From assembly GCF_010093305.1 (NCBI RefSeq), contig NZ_PDWS01000003.1, forward strand, positions 227,001 to 291,000: a stretch of DNA of 64,000 nucleotides, given 5' to 3'. This DNA is from Pseudoxanthomonas sacheonensis (GTDB taxonomy: Bacteria; Pseudomonadota; Gammaproteobacteria; Xanthomonadales; Xanthomonadaceae). Both the position numbers and the translations under genes were made by a program. This document shows, one piece after another, positions 17,140-26,794 of the stretch. Under the pieces are notes generated by a model, which was not told where the DNA came from, searched no databases, and saw only the letters and a list, made by a program, of their open reading frames with translations. Numbering within the stretch: position 1 is the stretch's first letter; every line of letters begins with the position of its first letter.

Positions 17140-20100
17140 CTATCGCGGTTCGCGCAGGAACCTGGCCATCGATGCGCCGGAAACCGCGGGCGAGAACTCC
17201 GCGGCCACATCGACGAAACCGCGCATCACCGCGATCTCGCGCGGCGTGCGGTTGAGCGCATCGCGCAGGTCCGGATCGGCGCCGGTGCGCAACAGGCGTT
17301 GGACCACGCGCAGCAATCCATGCAGCGCCGCCAGATGCAGCGGACCGAAACCGCGCGGATCCTGCACGTCCAGCGAAACTTCTTCGTCCAGCAGGCGCTC
17401 CAGCGCGGCCAGCACTACTTCCTCATCGCAGGCGGTGCCCGGTTCGGCGCGCGCGCCCAGCAACAGCAGCAGCGGCGTGACCGCACCGGCGGCAATCTGC
17501 TCTGGTTCGGCGCCGGCCAGCAGCAAGGTATCGAACAATGCGACCAGGCGCGGCTTGTCGCGGGCGATGAATCCGAACAGCGCGGCGCAGTGCAGCGGCG
17601 TCAGTCCCTGCGCGTCGCTGGCATGGACGTTGGCGCCGGCGGTGAGCAGGCGCGCGGCGATATCCGGCAAGCCCAGCGCCGAAGCCAGCATCAATACGGT
17701 GACGCCGCCCGGCAGGCGGTGTTCGATCTGGGCGCCGGCGGCGAGCAGATCGTTGACGATATCGGCCTGGCGCATGCTGACCGCTGCCGACAGCGGCGTG
17801 GCGCCGGTGTTGGCCGCGTGCTGCGGATCGGCACCGTGACCGATCAGCAGATCGACGGTGACGCGGTGGCCGCCGCCCGCCGCGCGCAGCAACGCGGTGC
17901 AGCCCTGCGCGTCGGGCGAGTCGACCGCGAAACCCAGATCCAGCAGGCGGCGTACCGCGTCGGCGTCGCCGGCCATCGCCGCAGCGGGCAAGTCGGCGGC
18001 GCGCAGGGCGCGCTTGGGCAGGGGCCAGCCGCGCCAATCCAGCCAATCGGCAAGATCGCGGCGGCCACTGGCCAGCGCCACGCCGAGCGGCGTCTGCCCA
18101 TCGGCCGCGCGCGCCTCCGGCGAAGCGCCCTTGGCGATCAACTGCTTCAACAATCCTTCGCGGCCCAGCGCGGTGGCCAGGTGCAGGGCGGACATGCCAT
18201 GCCCATCGCGCGCTTCGCGATTGAGGCCCAGATCCAGCAGGCGATCGAGCAGGCGGCTCCACCCCAGACGGACCGTCAGCGACAGCGGCGGATCGCCGTT
18301 GCGCGAAGGAGCGAAGGGATCGGCGCCGCGCTCCAGCAATTCCAGCGCGAACGCTTCGGCGCCGCGCATCGAAGGATTGCCTTGCAGGCAGGCCGACAGG
18401 AAGCGGGACAAGCCGCCGGCGCCGGCGGGCGACAGGCCACGCTGCAGCAGCAACCGCAGCAGCGGCAGCGCTTCGGGCCCGCGCGCCAGCAGTGCGAATA
18501 CCGCCACATCGCCCTGGCTGTCGCGCGCTTCGCCATCGGCGCCTTGCCGCAACAGCCACTCCACGCGCGCGGGCGAAGCGACGATGTCCGGGTCGTGCAG
18601 CAGCGTGCCCAGCTCCTGCGCCGAACAGAGCCTGGCCAGGGCTTCAAGGCCTTCGCGCCGGTCGGCCTGCAGGCCGTCGCGGACCAGGCCCAGCGGCGCG
18701 CGATCGGGCGGCGCCTGGTCTTCTTCGCTCTCGGCTACCGCCGAGGGCAGGGCATAGGCGGGATCCAGTGCGGACACGATGGCCCAGCGACCGGCCTCGG
18801 CCGCCAGATCGACTGCGCGCCTGCCATGGCGATCGGCGTGGTCCGGGTCAACGCCCAGTTCCAGCAGGCGGCGCACCAGCGCCGCGGGCACCGACTCGCC
18901 AGCGCAGGCCAGGTTCAGAGCGTTGCGGCCGTCGCTGTCTTCGTCGCTGGGAAGCGAACCCGCTTCGGCCAGCACGTCCAGAACGGAGACATGGCCGCCA
19001 CGCGCCGCTTCCAGCCAGGGGGTGCGGCCGGCCTGGTCGCGGCCCTGCACGTCGGCGCCGGCATCGAGCAGTGCGGCGGTGATGTCGGCGTGGCCGGCGA
19101 AGGCCGCTTCATGCAGCGCAGTGCGGCCACGGCTGTCGCGCGTGTCGACCTTGGCCTTGTGCTTGAGCAGCAACGACACGCCGGCCGAATCGTCCTCTTC
19201 GGTAGCCGCGGCGGCCAGCAGCACCGGCTGTCCCCCGGTCGGTTCGGGTTTGGCACCACGCTCGAGCAGAAACTTGGCCAGACGCCAGTTGCCGGCAACG
19301 CAAGCCACCGCCAGCGGGGTCATGCCCTCTCCGTTCAACGCGTCGATTTCCGCTGCGGCGTCGCGCAGCAACGCGGCCACGCCGGGATCGGAGCTGCGCG
19401 CGGCATGGTGCAGGGGGGTGTTGCCTTCGCTGTCGGCGGCGCGCGGATCGGCCCCGTTGGCCAGCAGGGTAGTCACCGCATCGGGCCTTCCATGCCAGCT
19501 GTCGCGGGTGGCGGCCAGCAAAGGCGTCATGCCCGCCTGCGCCTGGTTCAGGTCGATGCCGCGGCCGATCAGGGCGCGCAGCAGGCGCAGATCGGGCAGC
19601 ACCGCCGCCAGCGTGGCCAGGCTGCGCTGGTCGCGGGTGTCGGTAGACGCGGCGCGCGGGTTGGCTCCGGCCTCCAGCAGCTCCAGCGCGCGCTCCACCC
19701 TTCCTGCGCGCGCCGCGGCGAACAGCGCTGTATCCAGATCCTCTTCGGCAGCGGGCAGTGCGGCGACGGAAGCGGAACTTGCATCGGCCGTGGCCGGTGT
19801 CATCACCAGCACCGGCAGGGTGCGGGCCGCGGCGGCGCGCTGCAGCGCCCAATGCAGCACCGGCAGCAGCAGCGTGTAGGCCAGCGCAAAAAAAATCCGC
19901 AGGTGCGCAGGCACCAATCCGGGCCAGGCCAGCACGCCGCCAAAACCGATGGCCACCGCCACCAGGGCCGCCACGCCCAGTCCATGCCAGGCATGGATGT
20001 CGCGCTCGGACAGGCCGCGCCAGTGTTCGGCGAGCGAACCGCCCTCGCGTTCCAGCAGATGCCACAGCGGCCAGGTCCGCCACAATCCGATCAGCAATGC

Positions 20101-20442
20101 GCCCACCACCGCGCTCAGGCCCAGCGCCGCAGGCAGGCTGCCGCTCTGGCGCAGCGCGCTCAGCGGCCATGCCACCAGCAATGCGGAGGCGAGGAAACCC
20201 ACCGCCCACAGCGACAGCAACGCCAGCGCTTCGCCGCGCCAGGCCATGCCGGAGGGGCGCGCACAGGTCCGGCGCTGCCACGAAACCGCCAGCGCCAGCG
20301 CCGGTTGCGCCAGCAGCGCGCCCGCTGCGGCGGCGACGCCGCCGATGCCGGTGAGCGCGGCCAGCAGCAGGCCCAGCGCCAGGGCGACCCAGGGCGCGGC
20401 ACGGGACAGGGACGCTTTCCTAGCCATCCGAGCGGCCGGCAT
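17140..20442 (-). CDS. Giant membrane-anchored ankyrin-repeat protein
   Basis: 1100 residues. The first ~210 hold five or six hydrophobic segments ([77 protein letters not shown]), so the N-terminus is an integral membrane module. The rest, from about 235 to the end, is an ankyrin solenoid of at least fifteen units, many with TPLHxAA-type cores ([49 protein letters not shown]). Ankyrin repeats bind proteins; the partner is unknown. The ATG at 20442 has CAGGA five bases upstream and overlaps the ycgL 3' end by 23 bases, so the two are likely co-translated. There is no catalytic domain. Confidence 0.9.
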   Translation of the reverse strand: MPAARMARKASLSRAAPWVALALGLLLAALTGIGGVAAAAGALLAQPALALAVSWQRRTCARPSGMAWRGEALALLSLWAVGFLASALLVAWPLSALRQSGSLPAALGLSAVVGALLIGLWRTWPLWHLLEREGGSLAEHWRGLSERDIHAWHGLGVAALVAVAIGFGGVLAWPGLVPAHLRIFFALAYTLLLPVLHWALQRAAAARTLPVLVMTPATADASSASVAALPAAEEDLDTALFAAARAGRVERALELLEAGANPRAASTDTRDQRSLATLAAVLPDLRLLRALIGRGIDLNQAQAGMTPLLAATRDSWHGRPDAVTTLLANGADPRAADSEGNTPLHHAARSSDPGVAALLRDAAAEIDALNGEGMTPLAVACVAGNWRLAKFLLERGAKPEPTGGQPVLLAAAATEEDDSAGVSLLLKHKAKVDTRDSRGRTALHEAAFAGHADITAALLDAGADVQGRDQAGRTPWLEAARGGHVSVLDVLAEAGSLPSDEDSDGRNALNLACAGESVPAALVRRLLELGVDPDHADRHGRRAVDLAAEAGRWAIVSALDPAYALPSAVAESEEDQAPPDRAPLGLVRDGLQADRREGLEALARLCSAQELGTLLHDPDIVASPARVEWLLRQGADGEARDSQGDVAVFALLARGPEALPLLRLLLQRGLSPAGAGGLSRFLSACLQGNPSMRGAEAFALELLERGADPFAPSRNGDPPLSLTVRLGWSRLLDRLLDLGLNREARDGHGMSALHLATALGREGLLKQLIAKGASPEARAADGQTPLGVALASGRRDLADWLDWRGWPLPKRALRAADLPAAAMAGDADAVRRLLDLGFAVDSPDAQGCTALLRAAGGGHRVTVDLLIGHGADPQHAANTGATPLSAAVSMRQADIVNDLLAAGAQIEHRLPGGVTVLMLASALGLPDIAARLLTAGANVHASDAQGLTPLHCAALFGFIARDKPRLVALFDTLLLAGAEPEQIAAGAVTPLLLLLGARAEPGTACDEEVVLAALERLLDEEVSLDVQDPRGFGPLHLAALHGLLRVVQRLLRTGADPDLRDALNRTPREIAVMRGFVDVAAEFSPAVSGASMARFLREPR

Positions 20443-20692
20443 CGCCGTCCTGCAGGTCGAATATCCGCGGCGGAAACTGCAGATGGAAGCCGCGCGCGGC
20501 CAGATTCTGGCGAACCGTCTCGGTGTTTTCCCGCGCCAGTTTGCGCTCGGGCGTCAGCGCCACCTCCAGCACGAAGGCCAGCTCGCCCAGCGGCGCGCGC
20601 AGGGACTCGGGAATGCGTTCGAAATCGTCGCGTGCGGCGAGGTAGACGAAAGTGTCGGCCTTGCGCTGGCTCTTGTAGACGTAGGCTTGCAT
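20420..20692 (-). CDS. YcgL domain protein
   Basis: A 90-residue cytoplasmic protein beginning [20 protein letters not shown], the hallmark opening of the YcgL (DUF709) family: C/A-x-VYKS-x-K-x-x-TFVYL. The family's central LxxxFG-type segment appears here as [20 protein letters not shown], followed by [20 protein letters not shown] and the family ending FPPRI. Function unknown; in other gammaproteobacteria it is linked to RNase D genes, which are not seen here. The ATG at 20692 begins the conserved domain directly. It is translationally linked to the ankyrin gene. Confidence 0.88.
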   Translation of the reverse strand: MQAYVYKSQRKADTFVYLAARDDFERIPESLRAPLGELAFVLEVALTPERKLARENTETVRQNLAARGFHLQFPPRIFDLQDGDAGRSDG

Positions 20693-20896
20693 CCGCGCGT
20701 GACGCGTCCTGCGTTTGGGGGTGGGAGGATTGTGGAGGAAACGCGGGCATAGCGAAACCCGCGGCGGCGCGCGCGAACGTGCGGGAGGGCTCGAAACAGC
20801 GGTATTTGCGAGGGGAGAATGAACGCCTGGCGCGGTTTGTCTCACAAGGCTGAATCCGGCGCTTCGCCGCCGCGCGCGCCATTAAGCCGGCGCGAA

Positions 20897-20924
20897 TTTT
20901 CCCGCTGTCGCCACTGGCTATACT
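20897..20924 (+). promoter_or_regulatory. Possible promoter of the first pigment operon
   Basis: A -10-like TATACT (20919-20924) lies 28 bases before the GTG start of the ketosynthase gene. The -35 position holds only a weak TTTTCC about 16-17 bases upstream. This is the only good hexamer in the 260-bp gap between ycgL and the cluster. Confidence 0.35.
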
Positions 20925-20952
20925 TCGGGCACGTTAGTTCACGGAATACCGC

Positions 20953-22179
20953 GTGCAGTCATCGCCGTTGTCACCCATGCCTGCCCTGGCGATCACCGCC
21001 TATACCGCCACTACCGCCCTGGGCCGCGGCCGCGGCGCGCTGACCGAAGCGCTGCATGGCCGCCGCAGCGGACTGCGCCGCAACGATTTCGGCGGCGAGG
21101 GACGCCTCGACTGCTGGATCGGGCGCGTGGACGGACTGGAAGACGCGCCGCTGCCGTCCGCGCTGTCGGGCTGGGAATGCCGCAACAACCGGCTGGCATG
21201 GCTGTCGCTGCAGCAGGACGGGCTGCCCGAAGCGGTGGCCGAAGCGGTCGCACGCCATGGCGCCGACCGTGTGGCGGTGGTGGTGGGAACCTCCACTTCC
21301 AGCATCGGCGCCACCGAAGAGGCCTACACGCGGCTATCGGGCGGATCGCCGGGCGAAGGCGGCCATTTCCCGGCCGACCTGGACCGGCCGATGCTGCACA
21401 CGCCGCATTCGCTCGGCGACTTCGTGCGCCACGCCACCGGCTTGCGCGGTCCGTGCATCACCGTGGCCACCGCCTGCTCCTCCAGCGCCAAGGTATTCGC
21501 CCAGGCCGCGCGCCTGATCCAGGCGGGCCTGGCCGATGCGGCCCTGGTCGGCGGTGTGGATACCTTGTGCGGCAGCGTGCTGTTCGGCTTCAACGCCTTG
21601 CAGCTGGTTTCGCCGGAACCGTGCAGGCCCTTCGATGCGAACCGGACCGGCCTTTCGCTCGGCGAAGCCGGCGGTTTCGCAGTGCTGGAGCGCCCGGCGA
21701 AAGGCGAAACCGAAGGCCTGCGATTGCGCGGCTACGGCGAATCCAGCGATGCCCACCACATGTCCGCACCGCATCCCGAAGGACTGGGCGCGCGCCTGGC
21801 CATGCGCGATGCGCTGGCGCGCGCCGGCATCGGCGCAGGCGAAGTGGATTACCTCAACCTGCACGGCACCGCTACGCCCGCGAACGACTCGGTCGAGGCC
21901 CGCGCGGTCGCCGGCATGTTCCCCGAGCGCCTGCATGCCAGTTCCACCAAGGGCTGGACCGGACACACGCTGGGCGCGGCGGGCATCGTCGAATCGGCGA
22001 TCGCGCTGCTGGCGCTGGAAAGCGGACTGCTGCCCGGCACGCTCAACAGCGCCACCCCCGACCCGGCCTGCGGTCCGCAGATCCGCTTCGACAACGCACA
22101 GCGCAGTATCGGTTTGGCCATGAACAATTCGTTCGGTTTCGGCGGCAACAACGCGTCCCTGGTCTTCGGACGCGTATGA
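20953..22179 (+). CDS. Beta-ketoacyl-ACP synthase of the aryl polyene cluster
   Basis: Condenses malonyl-ACP onto the growing polyene chain. The 408-residue thiolase-fold protein has the KAS II-type triad: Cys175 in TVATACSSSAK, His304 in NLHGTATPANDS and His338 in GWTGHTLGAAG. C-terminal NNSFGFGGNNASLVFG is also typical. The GTG start at 20953 has GGAA upstream; an ATG at 20977 (MPALAITAYTATTALG) matches where related proteins begin and may be the true start. First gene of a four-gene operon with four- or eight-base overlaps. Only this one ketosynthase in the window keeps the full triad. Confidence 0.93.
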   Translation: MQSSPLSPMPALAITAYTATTALGRGRGALTEALHGRRSGLRRNDFGGEGRLDCWIGRVDGLEDAPLPSALSGWECRNNRLAWLSLQQDGLPEAVAEAVARHGADRVAVVVGTSTSSIGATEEAYTRLSGGSPGEGGHFPADLDRPMLHTPHSLGDFVRHATGLRGPCITVATACSSSAKVFAQAARLIQAGLADAALVGGVDTLCGSVLFGFNALQLVSPEPCRPFDANRTGLSLGEAGGFAVLERPAKGETEGLRLRGYGESSDAHHMSAPHPEGLGARLAMRDALARAGIGAGEVDYLNLHGTATPANDSVEARAVAGMFPERLHASSTKGWTGHTLGAAGIVESAIALLALESGLLPGTLNSATPDPACGPQIRFDNAQRSIGLAMNNSFGFGGNNASLVFGRV

Positions 22180-22988
22180 CTTCGCCGGTTCTTTCGGCCG
22201 GCATCGCCGGTATCGGTTTCTGGACCCGCGGCCTGCCCTCGTGGGCGGCGGCGTGCGCCTACCTGGCCGACGGCCCGCCCGCCAATGGCATGCCGCCCGA
22301 CGACGCGCCGGCCAAGCCTTCGCCCCAGCTGCTGGCGCCCAACGAACGCCGGCGCGCGCCGGAAACCGTGGCGGTCGCGCTGGAAGTGGCTTTGGCCGCC
22401 TGCACCGCCGCCGGCCGCGATCCGACTACGCTGTCTTCGGTGTTCGCTTCCACCCATGGCGACCTGGCCATCACCGACTACATGTGCCAGACCCTGGCCA
22501 GCGACCCGCATAGCCTCTCGCCCACCCGCTTCCACAACTCGGTGCACAACGCGGCGGCCGGCTACTGGACCATCGGCGCCGGCGCCATGGCCCCGGCCAC
22601 GGCCATCAGCGCCTACGACGCCAGCTTCGCGCAGGGCCTGCTGGAAGCGCTGGCGCAACTGGCCACCGGCACCGACGCCGTATTGCTGGTCGGCTACGAC
22701 AGCGCCGCGACCGGACCGCTGAGCGAGGTTTCCCGCAGCCAGGGTTTGCTGGGCGGCGCGTTGTTGCTGGTCGCCGATCCGCAGCCGGGCATGCCGCGAC
22801 TGCGCGCGAGCATTCAGGAAGCGACGGGAGTTACCGCCGAAAATGACGGCGCGCTTTCGCGAATGGCCGCCGGCAACGCCATGCTGCCGATGCTGCCGTT
22901 GTTCGAAGCGCTTGCCTTGTCGCGCCCACACGCGGCGATAACGGCCGGATCAGGGAAGATTCTGCAGATGGAGATCGCTTATGACTGA
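22176..22988 (+). CDS. Ketosynthase-like chain-length factor
   Basis: A 270-residue protein of the 'beta-ketoacyl synthase chain length factor' family found in aryl polyene clusters. The characteristic block is SPTRFHNSVHNAAAGYWTIG followed by SAYDASFAQGLLEALAQL. It matches only the N-terminal half of a ketosynthase and lacks the catalytic Cys-His-His set, so it should pair with the upstream synthase rather than condense. The ATG overlaps the upstream stop (ATGA). It is followed by an eight-base overlap with the glycosyltransferase gene. Confidence 0.85.
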   Translation: MTSPVLSAGIAGIGFWTRGLPSWAAACAYLADGPPANGMPPDDAPAKPSPQLLAPNERRRAPETVAVALEVALAACTAAGRDPTTLSSVFASTHGDLAITDYMCQTLASDPHSLSPTRFHNSVHNAAAGYWTIGAGAMAPATAISAYDASFAQGLLEALAQLATGTDAVLLVGYDSAATGPLSEVSRSQGLLGGALLLVADPQPGMPRLRASIQEATGVTAENDGALSRMAAGNAMLPMLPLFEALALSRPHAAITAGSGKILQMEIAYD

Positions 22989-23808
22989 GCCTAAACGGCT
23001 CGAACGCAACCAGGTCGCAGTGCTGATCCCGGCATTGAACGAATCGCTGCGTATCCGCGAAGTGGTGGAGGGCGCGCTGACGCAGTGCCCCAACGTGATC
23101 GTGGTCGACGACGGCTCCACCGACGGCACCGGCGAACGCATCGCCGACCTGCCGGTGACCGTACTGCGGCACGAGCAGCGCCAGGGCAAGGGACAGTCGC
23201 TGCGCGACGGTTTCGGCGAAGCGCTGCGGCGCGGCTTCAAGGGCGTGCTGACCATGGACGGCGACGGCCAGCACTCGGCCAGTGACTTGCCGCGCTTGCT
23301 GGACGCGGCCAACCGCCATCCCGGCTGCATCGTGATCGGCGCGCGCCTGCGCAAACGCGCCTCGCAGCCTACCTACCGCCGGCTGGCCAACGAGTTCGGC
23401 GACTGGGGCATCGCCTGGGGCACCGGTTATCAGATCGCCGACAGCCAGAGCGGCCAGCGCTTCTATCCGGCCGAAGTGCTGGCGCTGGACGACATCCCTG
23501 GCGAGAATTTCGTGTTCGAAGCGCAGATCGTGATTTCCGCGGCCCGCACCCTGGGCACGCGTTGCGTGTCGGTGCCGATCGAATCGCGCTACCGCAGCGC
23601 CGGCAGCGAGGAGCAGTTCCGGCCCAGCCACTTCCGGCCCCTCACAGATCTTTACCGCATCACCAGCCACATTGTGAGGCAGGCCCTGCGTTACGGCGGC
23701 ATTCCCGCGGTATACCGCAGCATCCAGGCCAACCCGCCGATCATCGACGATCCCAGCGGGGAATTCGGTGCTCCACCGGTCACCTCCGAGGTCAGGAAAC
23801 CCGCATGA
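22981..23808 (+). CDS. Family 2 glycosyltransferase
   Basis: GT-A-fold transferase of 275 residues: nucleotide-sugar-binding VAVLIPALNES near the start, VVDDGSTDGTGERI (about 41-54) and a metal-binding DxD in LTMDGDGQHSASDLPRL. No TM helices are evident in the core, so it likely works at the inner face of the membrane. Such enzymes are recurrent in aryl polyene clusters and may glycosylate the pigment or its lipid carrier; the acceptor is not deducible. Start overlaps the previous stop by eight bases and its own stop overlaps the next start (ATGA). Confidence 0.9.
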   Translation: MTEPKRLERNQVAVLIPALNESLRIREVVEGALTQCPNVIVVDDGSTDGTGERIADLPVTVLRHEQRQGKGQSLRDGFGEALRRGFKGVLTMDGDGQHSASDLPRLLDAANRHPGCIVIGARLRKRASQPTYRRLANEFGDWGIAWGTGYQIADSQSGQRFYPAEVLALDDIPGENFVFEAQIVISAARTLGTRCVSVPIESRYRSAGSEEQFRPSHFRPLTDLYRITSHIVRQALRYGGIPAVYRSIQANPPIIDDPSGEFGAPPVTSEVRKPA

Positions 23809-25424
23809 ACTCCACCGCCACCGACGTCGTGATACTGGGTGGCGGACTGGCGGGATTGAGTTTGGCGATACAACTGAAGCAGCGCGAGCCGGCGATCGGC
23901 GTCACCGTGCTGGAGCGACGCGCGCATCCGGTGCGCGAGGCCGCATTCAAAGTCGGCGAATCGACGGTGGAGATCGGGGCGCACTACTTCGCCAATGTGC
24001 TCGGTTTCCGCGAGCACCTGGAGAACGAACAGATACGCAAGTTCGGCTTCCGGTTCTTCTTTTCCGAAGGCCGCAACGACATCGACCGCTGCACCGAGTT
24101 GGGCGTAAGCGAACTGCTGCCCGCGCCCTCCTGGCAGCTCGACCGCGGGCGTTTCGAAAATTTTCTCGGCGAACAGGCACGCGCGCTGGGCGTGGATTTC
24201 CGCGACGAAGCGGTAGTGCGTGGAATCGAGCTGGACGAAAAGAACCAGCCGCATGCGGTGAGCTTCGAGCAGGCGGGCGAAAGCGTCACGCTGGCTGCGC
24301 GCTGGGTGGTGGATGCGGCCGGCCGCGCGGGCCTGATCAAGCGCAAGCGCGGGCTGGCCCAGCCCAACGACCACGACGCCAATGCGGTGTGGTGGCGGGT
24401 GGACGGTTTCGTCGATCCCGACCAATGGTCCGACGACCCGCAGTGGCTGGCGCGTTGCGTACCGCCGGATCGCTGGCGCTCGACCAACCATATGTGCGGA
24501 CCCGGTTACTGGTTCTGGCTGATTCCGCTGGCGTCGGGCGCGCATTCCCTGGGCATCGTCTGCGACGCGAAGATGCACCCGCTGGAAACCATGAATACCT
24601 TCGACAAGGCGATGGCCTGGCTGCATGAGCACCAGCCGCAGGTGGCGCGTTCTCTGGAAAAGCCCGAACACCGGCTGCAGGACTTCCTGTTCCTGCGCCA
24701 CTTTTCCTATGGCTGCAAACAGGTGTTCAGCGGCGACCGCTGGGCGTTGACCGGCGAAGCGGGCCTGTTCCTGGATCCGTTCTATTCGCCGGGCAGCGAT
24801 TTCATCGCCATGAGCAACACTTTCATTTGCGACCTGATCGGCAAGGACCGCGCCGGCCGGTCGTTCGCGCCCTATGCCGAGATCTACCAGCAGATGTACT
24901 TCTCGTTCTACGAAAATACGTTGACGTTGTACCAGGATCAGTATCCGCTATTCGGCGATGCGCAGGTGATGCCGGTCAAGGTGATCTGGGACTACACCTA
25001 CTACTGGGCGTTGCTGGCGCCGTTGTTCTTCGGTCGGCGGCTTACCGAGATCGCCTTGATCGGAAAACTGCGACCGCAATTCCTGCGCGGCCGCCAGCTG
25101 AACCTGTCGATGCAGGCGCTGCTGCGCGAATGGGGCCGGCGCAATAGCGCGCCGCTGCGCCCGGACGACCGCTTCCTCAACCAGTACGAGGTCGACTGGT
25201 TCCATGAAATGAATCGGGCGCTGCTGGATGAACTGGACGATGCCGCGTTTATGCAACGCATAGGCGACAACGTGGCGCGGATGGAGTGGCTGGCGCGGGA
25301 GATACTGGGGCGGGCCAGGGCCGAACATGGACAGATCGATGGGTATGGGTTGGATGAGTTGCTTGCGGGTTCCGAAAGTGCGGAGATTTCACTGGCCTCG
25401 TTCTGGTATGCCGACGCCGCCTAG
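23805..25424 (+). CDS. FAD-dependent halogenase-like flavoprotein 1
   Basis: A 539-residue flavoprotein of the tryptophan-halogenase superfamily. The Rossmann motif is DVVILGGGLAGLSLAIQL, then FKVGESTVEIGAHYF, and the W-x-W-x-I-P signature of flavin-dependent halogenases appears in GYWFWLIPLASG. A second FAD contact is GEAGLFLDPFYSPGSDF. Xanthomonadins are brominated aryl polyenes, so a halogenase role is plausible, but related cluster proteins may instead act as oxidoreductases. Last gene of the plus-strand operon; its start overlaps the glycosyltransferase stop. Confidence 0.87.
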   Translation: MNSTATDVVILGGGLAGLSLAIQLKQREPAIGVTVLERRAHPVREAAFKVGESTVEIGAHYFANVLGFREHLENEQIRKFGFRFFFSEGRNDIDRCTELGVSELLPAPSWQLDRGRFENFLGEQARALGVDFRDEAVVRGIELDEKNQPHAVSFEQAGESVTLAARWVVDAAGRAGLIKRKRGLAQPNDHDANAVWWRVDGFVDPDQWSDDPQWLARCVPPDRWRSTNHMCGPGYWFWLIPLASGAHSLGIVCDAKMHPLETMNTFDKAMAWLHEHQPQVARSLEKPEHRLQDFLFLRHFSYGCKQVFSGDRWALTGEAGLFLDPFYSPGSDFIAMSNTFICDLIGKDRAGRSFAPYAEIYQQMYFSFYENTLTLYQDQYPLFGDAQVMPVKVIWDYTYYWALLAPLFFGRRLTEIALIGKLRPQFLRGRQLNLSMQALLREWGRRNSAPLRPDDRFLNQYEVDWFHEMNRALLDELDDAAFMQRIGDNVARMEWLAREILGRARAEHGQIDGYGLDELLAGSESAEISLASFWYADAA

Positions 25425-25434
25425 TTAAAATAGT

Positions 25435-25466
25435 GCCGTCATCCCGGCGCATGCCGGGATGACGGC
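25435..25466. repeat. ATCCC palindrome between convergent genes
   Basis: GCCGTCATCCCGGC-gcat-GCCGGGATGACGGC, a perfect 14-base-pair stem eleven bases after the flavoprotein stop. It is a variant of the VIPAKAGI-type element with CCGG instead of CAGC at the tip, and can act as a hairpin between the convergent halogenase-like and fabG genes. Confidence 0.85.
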
Positions 25467-25497
25467 CGGAAGAAAATGGGCCCGGAATATTTTTTGG

Positions 25498-26232
25498 CTA
25501 ACCCATCCCTCCATTGACCCCAATCACCTGCCCATTGATATACCCCGCCTGTTCCCCGCACAAGAATCCCACCAGCGCCGCAACCTCTTCCGGCTTGCCC
25601 ACCCGCCCCGCCGGCACTATCTGCTTTACCACCTCAGACGGAAAAGCATCGCCAGCCATGCTGCCCTCAATCACCCCCGGCGCCACCACGTTGACGGTGA
25701 TGTTGCGCGCGGCCATCTCGCGCGCCAGGGATTTCGAGGCGCCGTGCAAGGCGGCCTTGGCGGCGGCGTAGTTGGTCTGGCCGCGGTTGCCCAATACCGC
25801 GGCGACCGAAGACACGCTGACGATGCGCCCCCAGCGCGTGCGCGCCATCGGCAGCAGCAACGGCTGGGTGACGTGGAAGAAACCGTGCAGCGAAACATCG
25901 ATCACCCGCTTCCACTGCGCTTCGGACATGCCGGCCATCGGAGCGTCGTCGTGGATGCCGGCGTTGTTGACCACCACCTGGATGGGACCGTCCTGCAACA
26001 GCGCTTCGACAGCCTTTCGCGTCGCATCGCCTTCGGCGACATCGAAAGCGACGGCTTCCGCACTTCCGCCGTCCGCGCGGATGTCGGCGGCCACCGCCTC
26101 GGCGCGCGCAAGATTTCCGTTGGCATGGACGATCACATGCAGGCCGTCCGCCGCGAGCCGCTTGCCGATGGCGCCGCCGAGGTCGCCGCTACCGCCGGTG
26201 ACCAGTGCGCGCTTCATGGATTCCTGTTGCAT
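25498..26232 (-). CDS. 3-oxoacyl-ACP reductase, FabG family
   Basis: NADPH-dependent short-chain dehydrogenase reducing the beta-keto group after each condensation. 244 residues: cofactor motif ALVTGGSGDLGGAIG (10-23), NNAG (89-92), catalytic Ser142, Tyr155 and Lys159 (SVSSVAAV ... NYAAAKAALHG). C-terminal INGQVIGVNGGMG is standard. Two starts are possible: ATG 26232 (AGGGAG upstream) and ATG 26217 (AGGA upstream); the latter gives MKRALVTGG. It is the last gene of the minus-strand pigment operon, separated from the hotdog gene by a REP pair. Confidence 0.93.
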   Translation of the reverse strand: MQQESMKRALVTGGSGDLGGAIGKRLAADGLHVIVHANGNLARAEAVAADIRADGGSAEAVAFDVAEGDATRKAVEALLQDGPIQVVVNNAGIHDDAPMAGMSEAQWKRVIDVSLHGFFHVTQPLLLPMARTRWGRIVSVSSVAAVLGNRGQTNYAAAKAALHGASKSLAREMAARNITVNVVAPGVIEGSMAGDAFPSEVVKQIVPAGRVGKPEEVAALVGFLCGEQAGYINGQVIGVNGGMG

Positions 26233-26278
26233 CTCGGATTCTCCCTTAGTTCGTTGAACAACTGCGCTCGCGCGTTTT

Positions 26279-26369
26279 TGTAGGAGCTGCGTAAGCTGCG
26301 ACCGTAAGAACCGGGTCGCGCACGCATGCGATCGGAAAGACCACGGTCGCAGCTTACGCAGCTCCTACA
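26279..26369. repeat. REP inverted pair, class D (GTAG-GAGCTGCGTAAGC...)
   Basis: Outer ends TGTAGGAGCTGCGTAAGCTG and its reverse complement (27-base arms 26279-26305 and 26343-26369) flank a 37-base spacer. The right arm lies inside the 3' end of the hotdog gene: its last codons read GCT-GTA-GGA-GCT-GCG-TAA, entirely made of REP sequence, including the stop at 26354-26356. Confidence 0.92.
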
Positions 26370-26794
26370 GCCTGAAGCATGACTGCGGCGCGGCCTTCGA
26401 CAAGAAGATGGTCCCCCTGGTGGATGCGGAACGCATACTGTTGGCTGCCCTCGCCTTCGGCCAGCACCTCGGCTTCGCACTCGAGCGCACCGGGCAACGC
26501 GTCGATGTAGGACACATGAAGCTGCACGCCACGCAACGCGACCAGCAGGCCTGGGCCCGCATCGCCGCCACGCGCACGTGCGCGCAATCCGCCATGCACG
26601 GCCATGGCCTGCGCGCCGTATTCGCACAGATGCACGGCGCGCAGCCTGTCGCCGGACCGCAGCGGATGCGCAATATCGCGATGGTTGCTGGCGCGCAGGA
26701 CGATCCGATGCGCGTCCCACTCCACCACCTGGTCCCACAGGCACATGCCGCCCTTGTGCGGAATCATCGCTTCGATCTGCTCACGGGGCAGCAT
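26354..26794 (-). CDS. Hotdog-fold 3-hydroxyacyl-ACP dehydratase (ApeP-like)
   Basis: A 146-residue single hotdog protein. The opening IEAMIPHKGGMCLWDQVVEW matches the PHxGxMxLxD motif of the dehydratase family found in aryl polyene clusters (ApeP type), and CEYGAQAMAVHGGL follows, where the family has E-x-x-A-Q-x-x-A. It probably works with the second dehydratase (30713) to make the conjugated double bonds. Start overlaps the MMPL stop by 14 bases. The C-terminus (AVGAA) is encoded by a REP arm, so the native end was probably replaced. Confidence 0.82.
   Translation of the reverse strand: MLPREQIEAMIPHKGGMCLWDQVVEWDAHRIVLRASNHRDIAHPLRSGDRLRAVHLCEYGAQAMAVHGGLRARARGGDAGPGLLVALRGVQLHVSYIDALPGALECEAEVLAEGEGSQQYAFRIHQGDHLLVEGRAAVMLQAVGAA

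Noticed and set aside
16861-20853. 1330-codon open frame antisense to the ankyrin gene
   Set aside because: Composition is Arg/Gln/Gly-rich shadow sequence; the minus strand shows clear ankyrin repeats and TM segments.
26214-26744. 176-codon minus frame overlapping the hotdog gene
   Set aside because: Arg/Cys-rich shadow frame that runs through the REP pair; the hotdog frame has the PHKGG motif.
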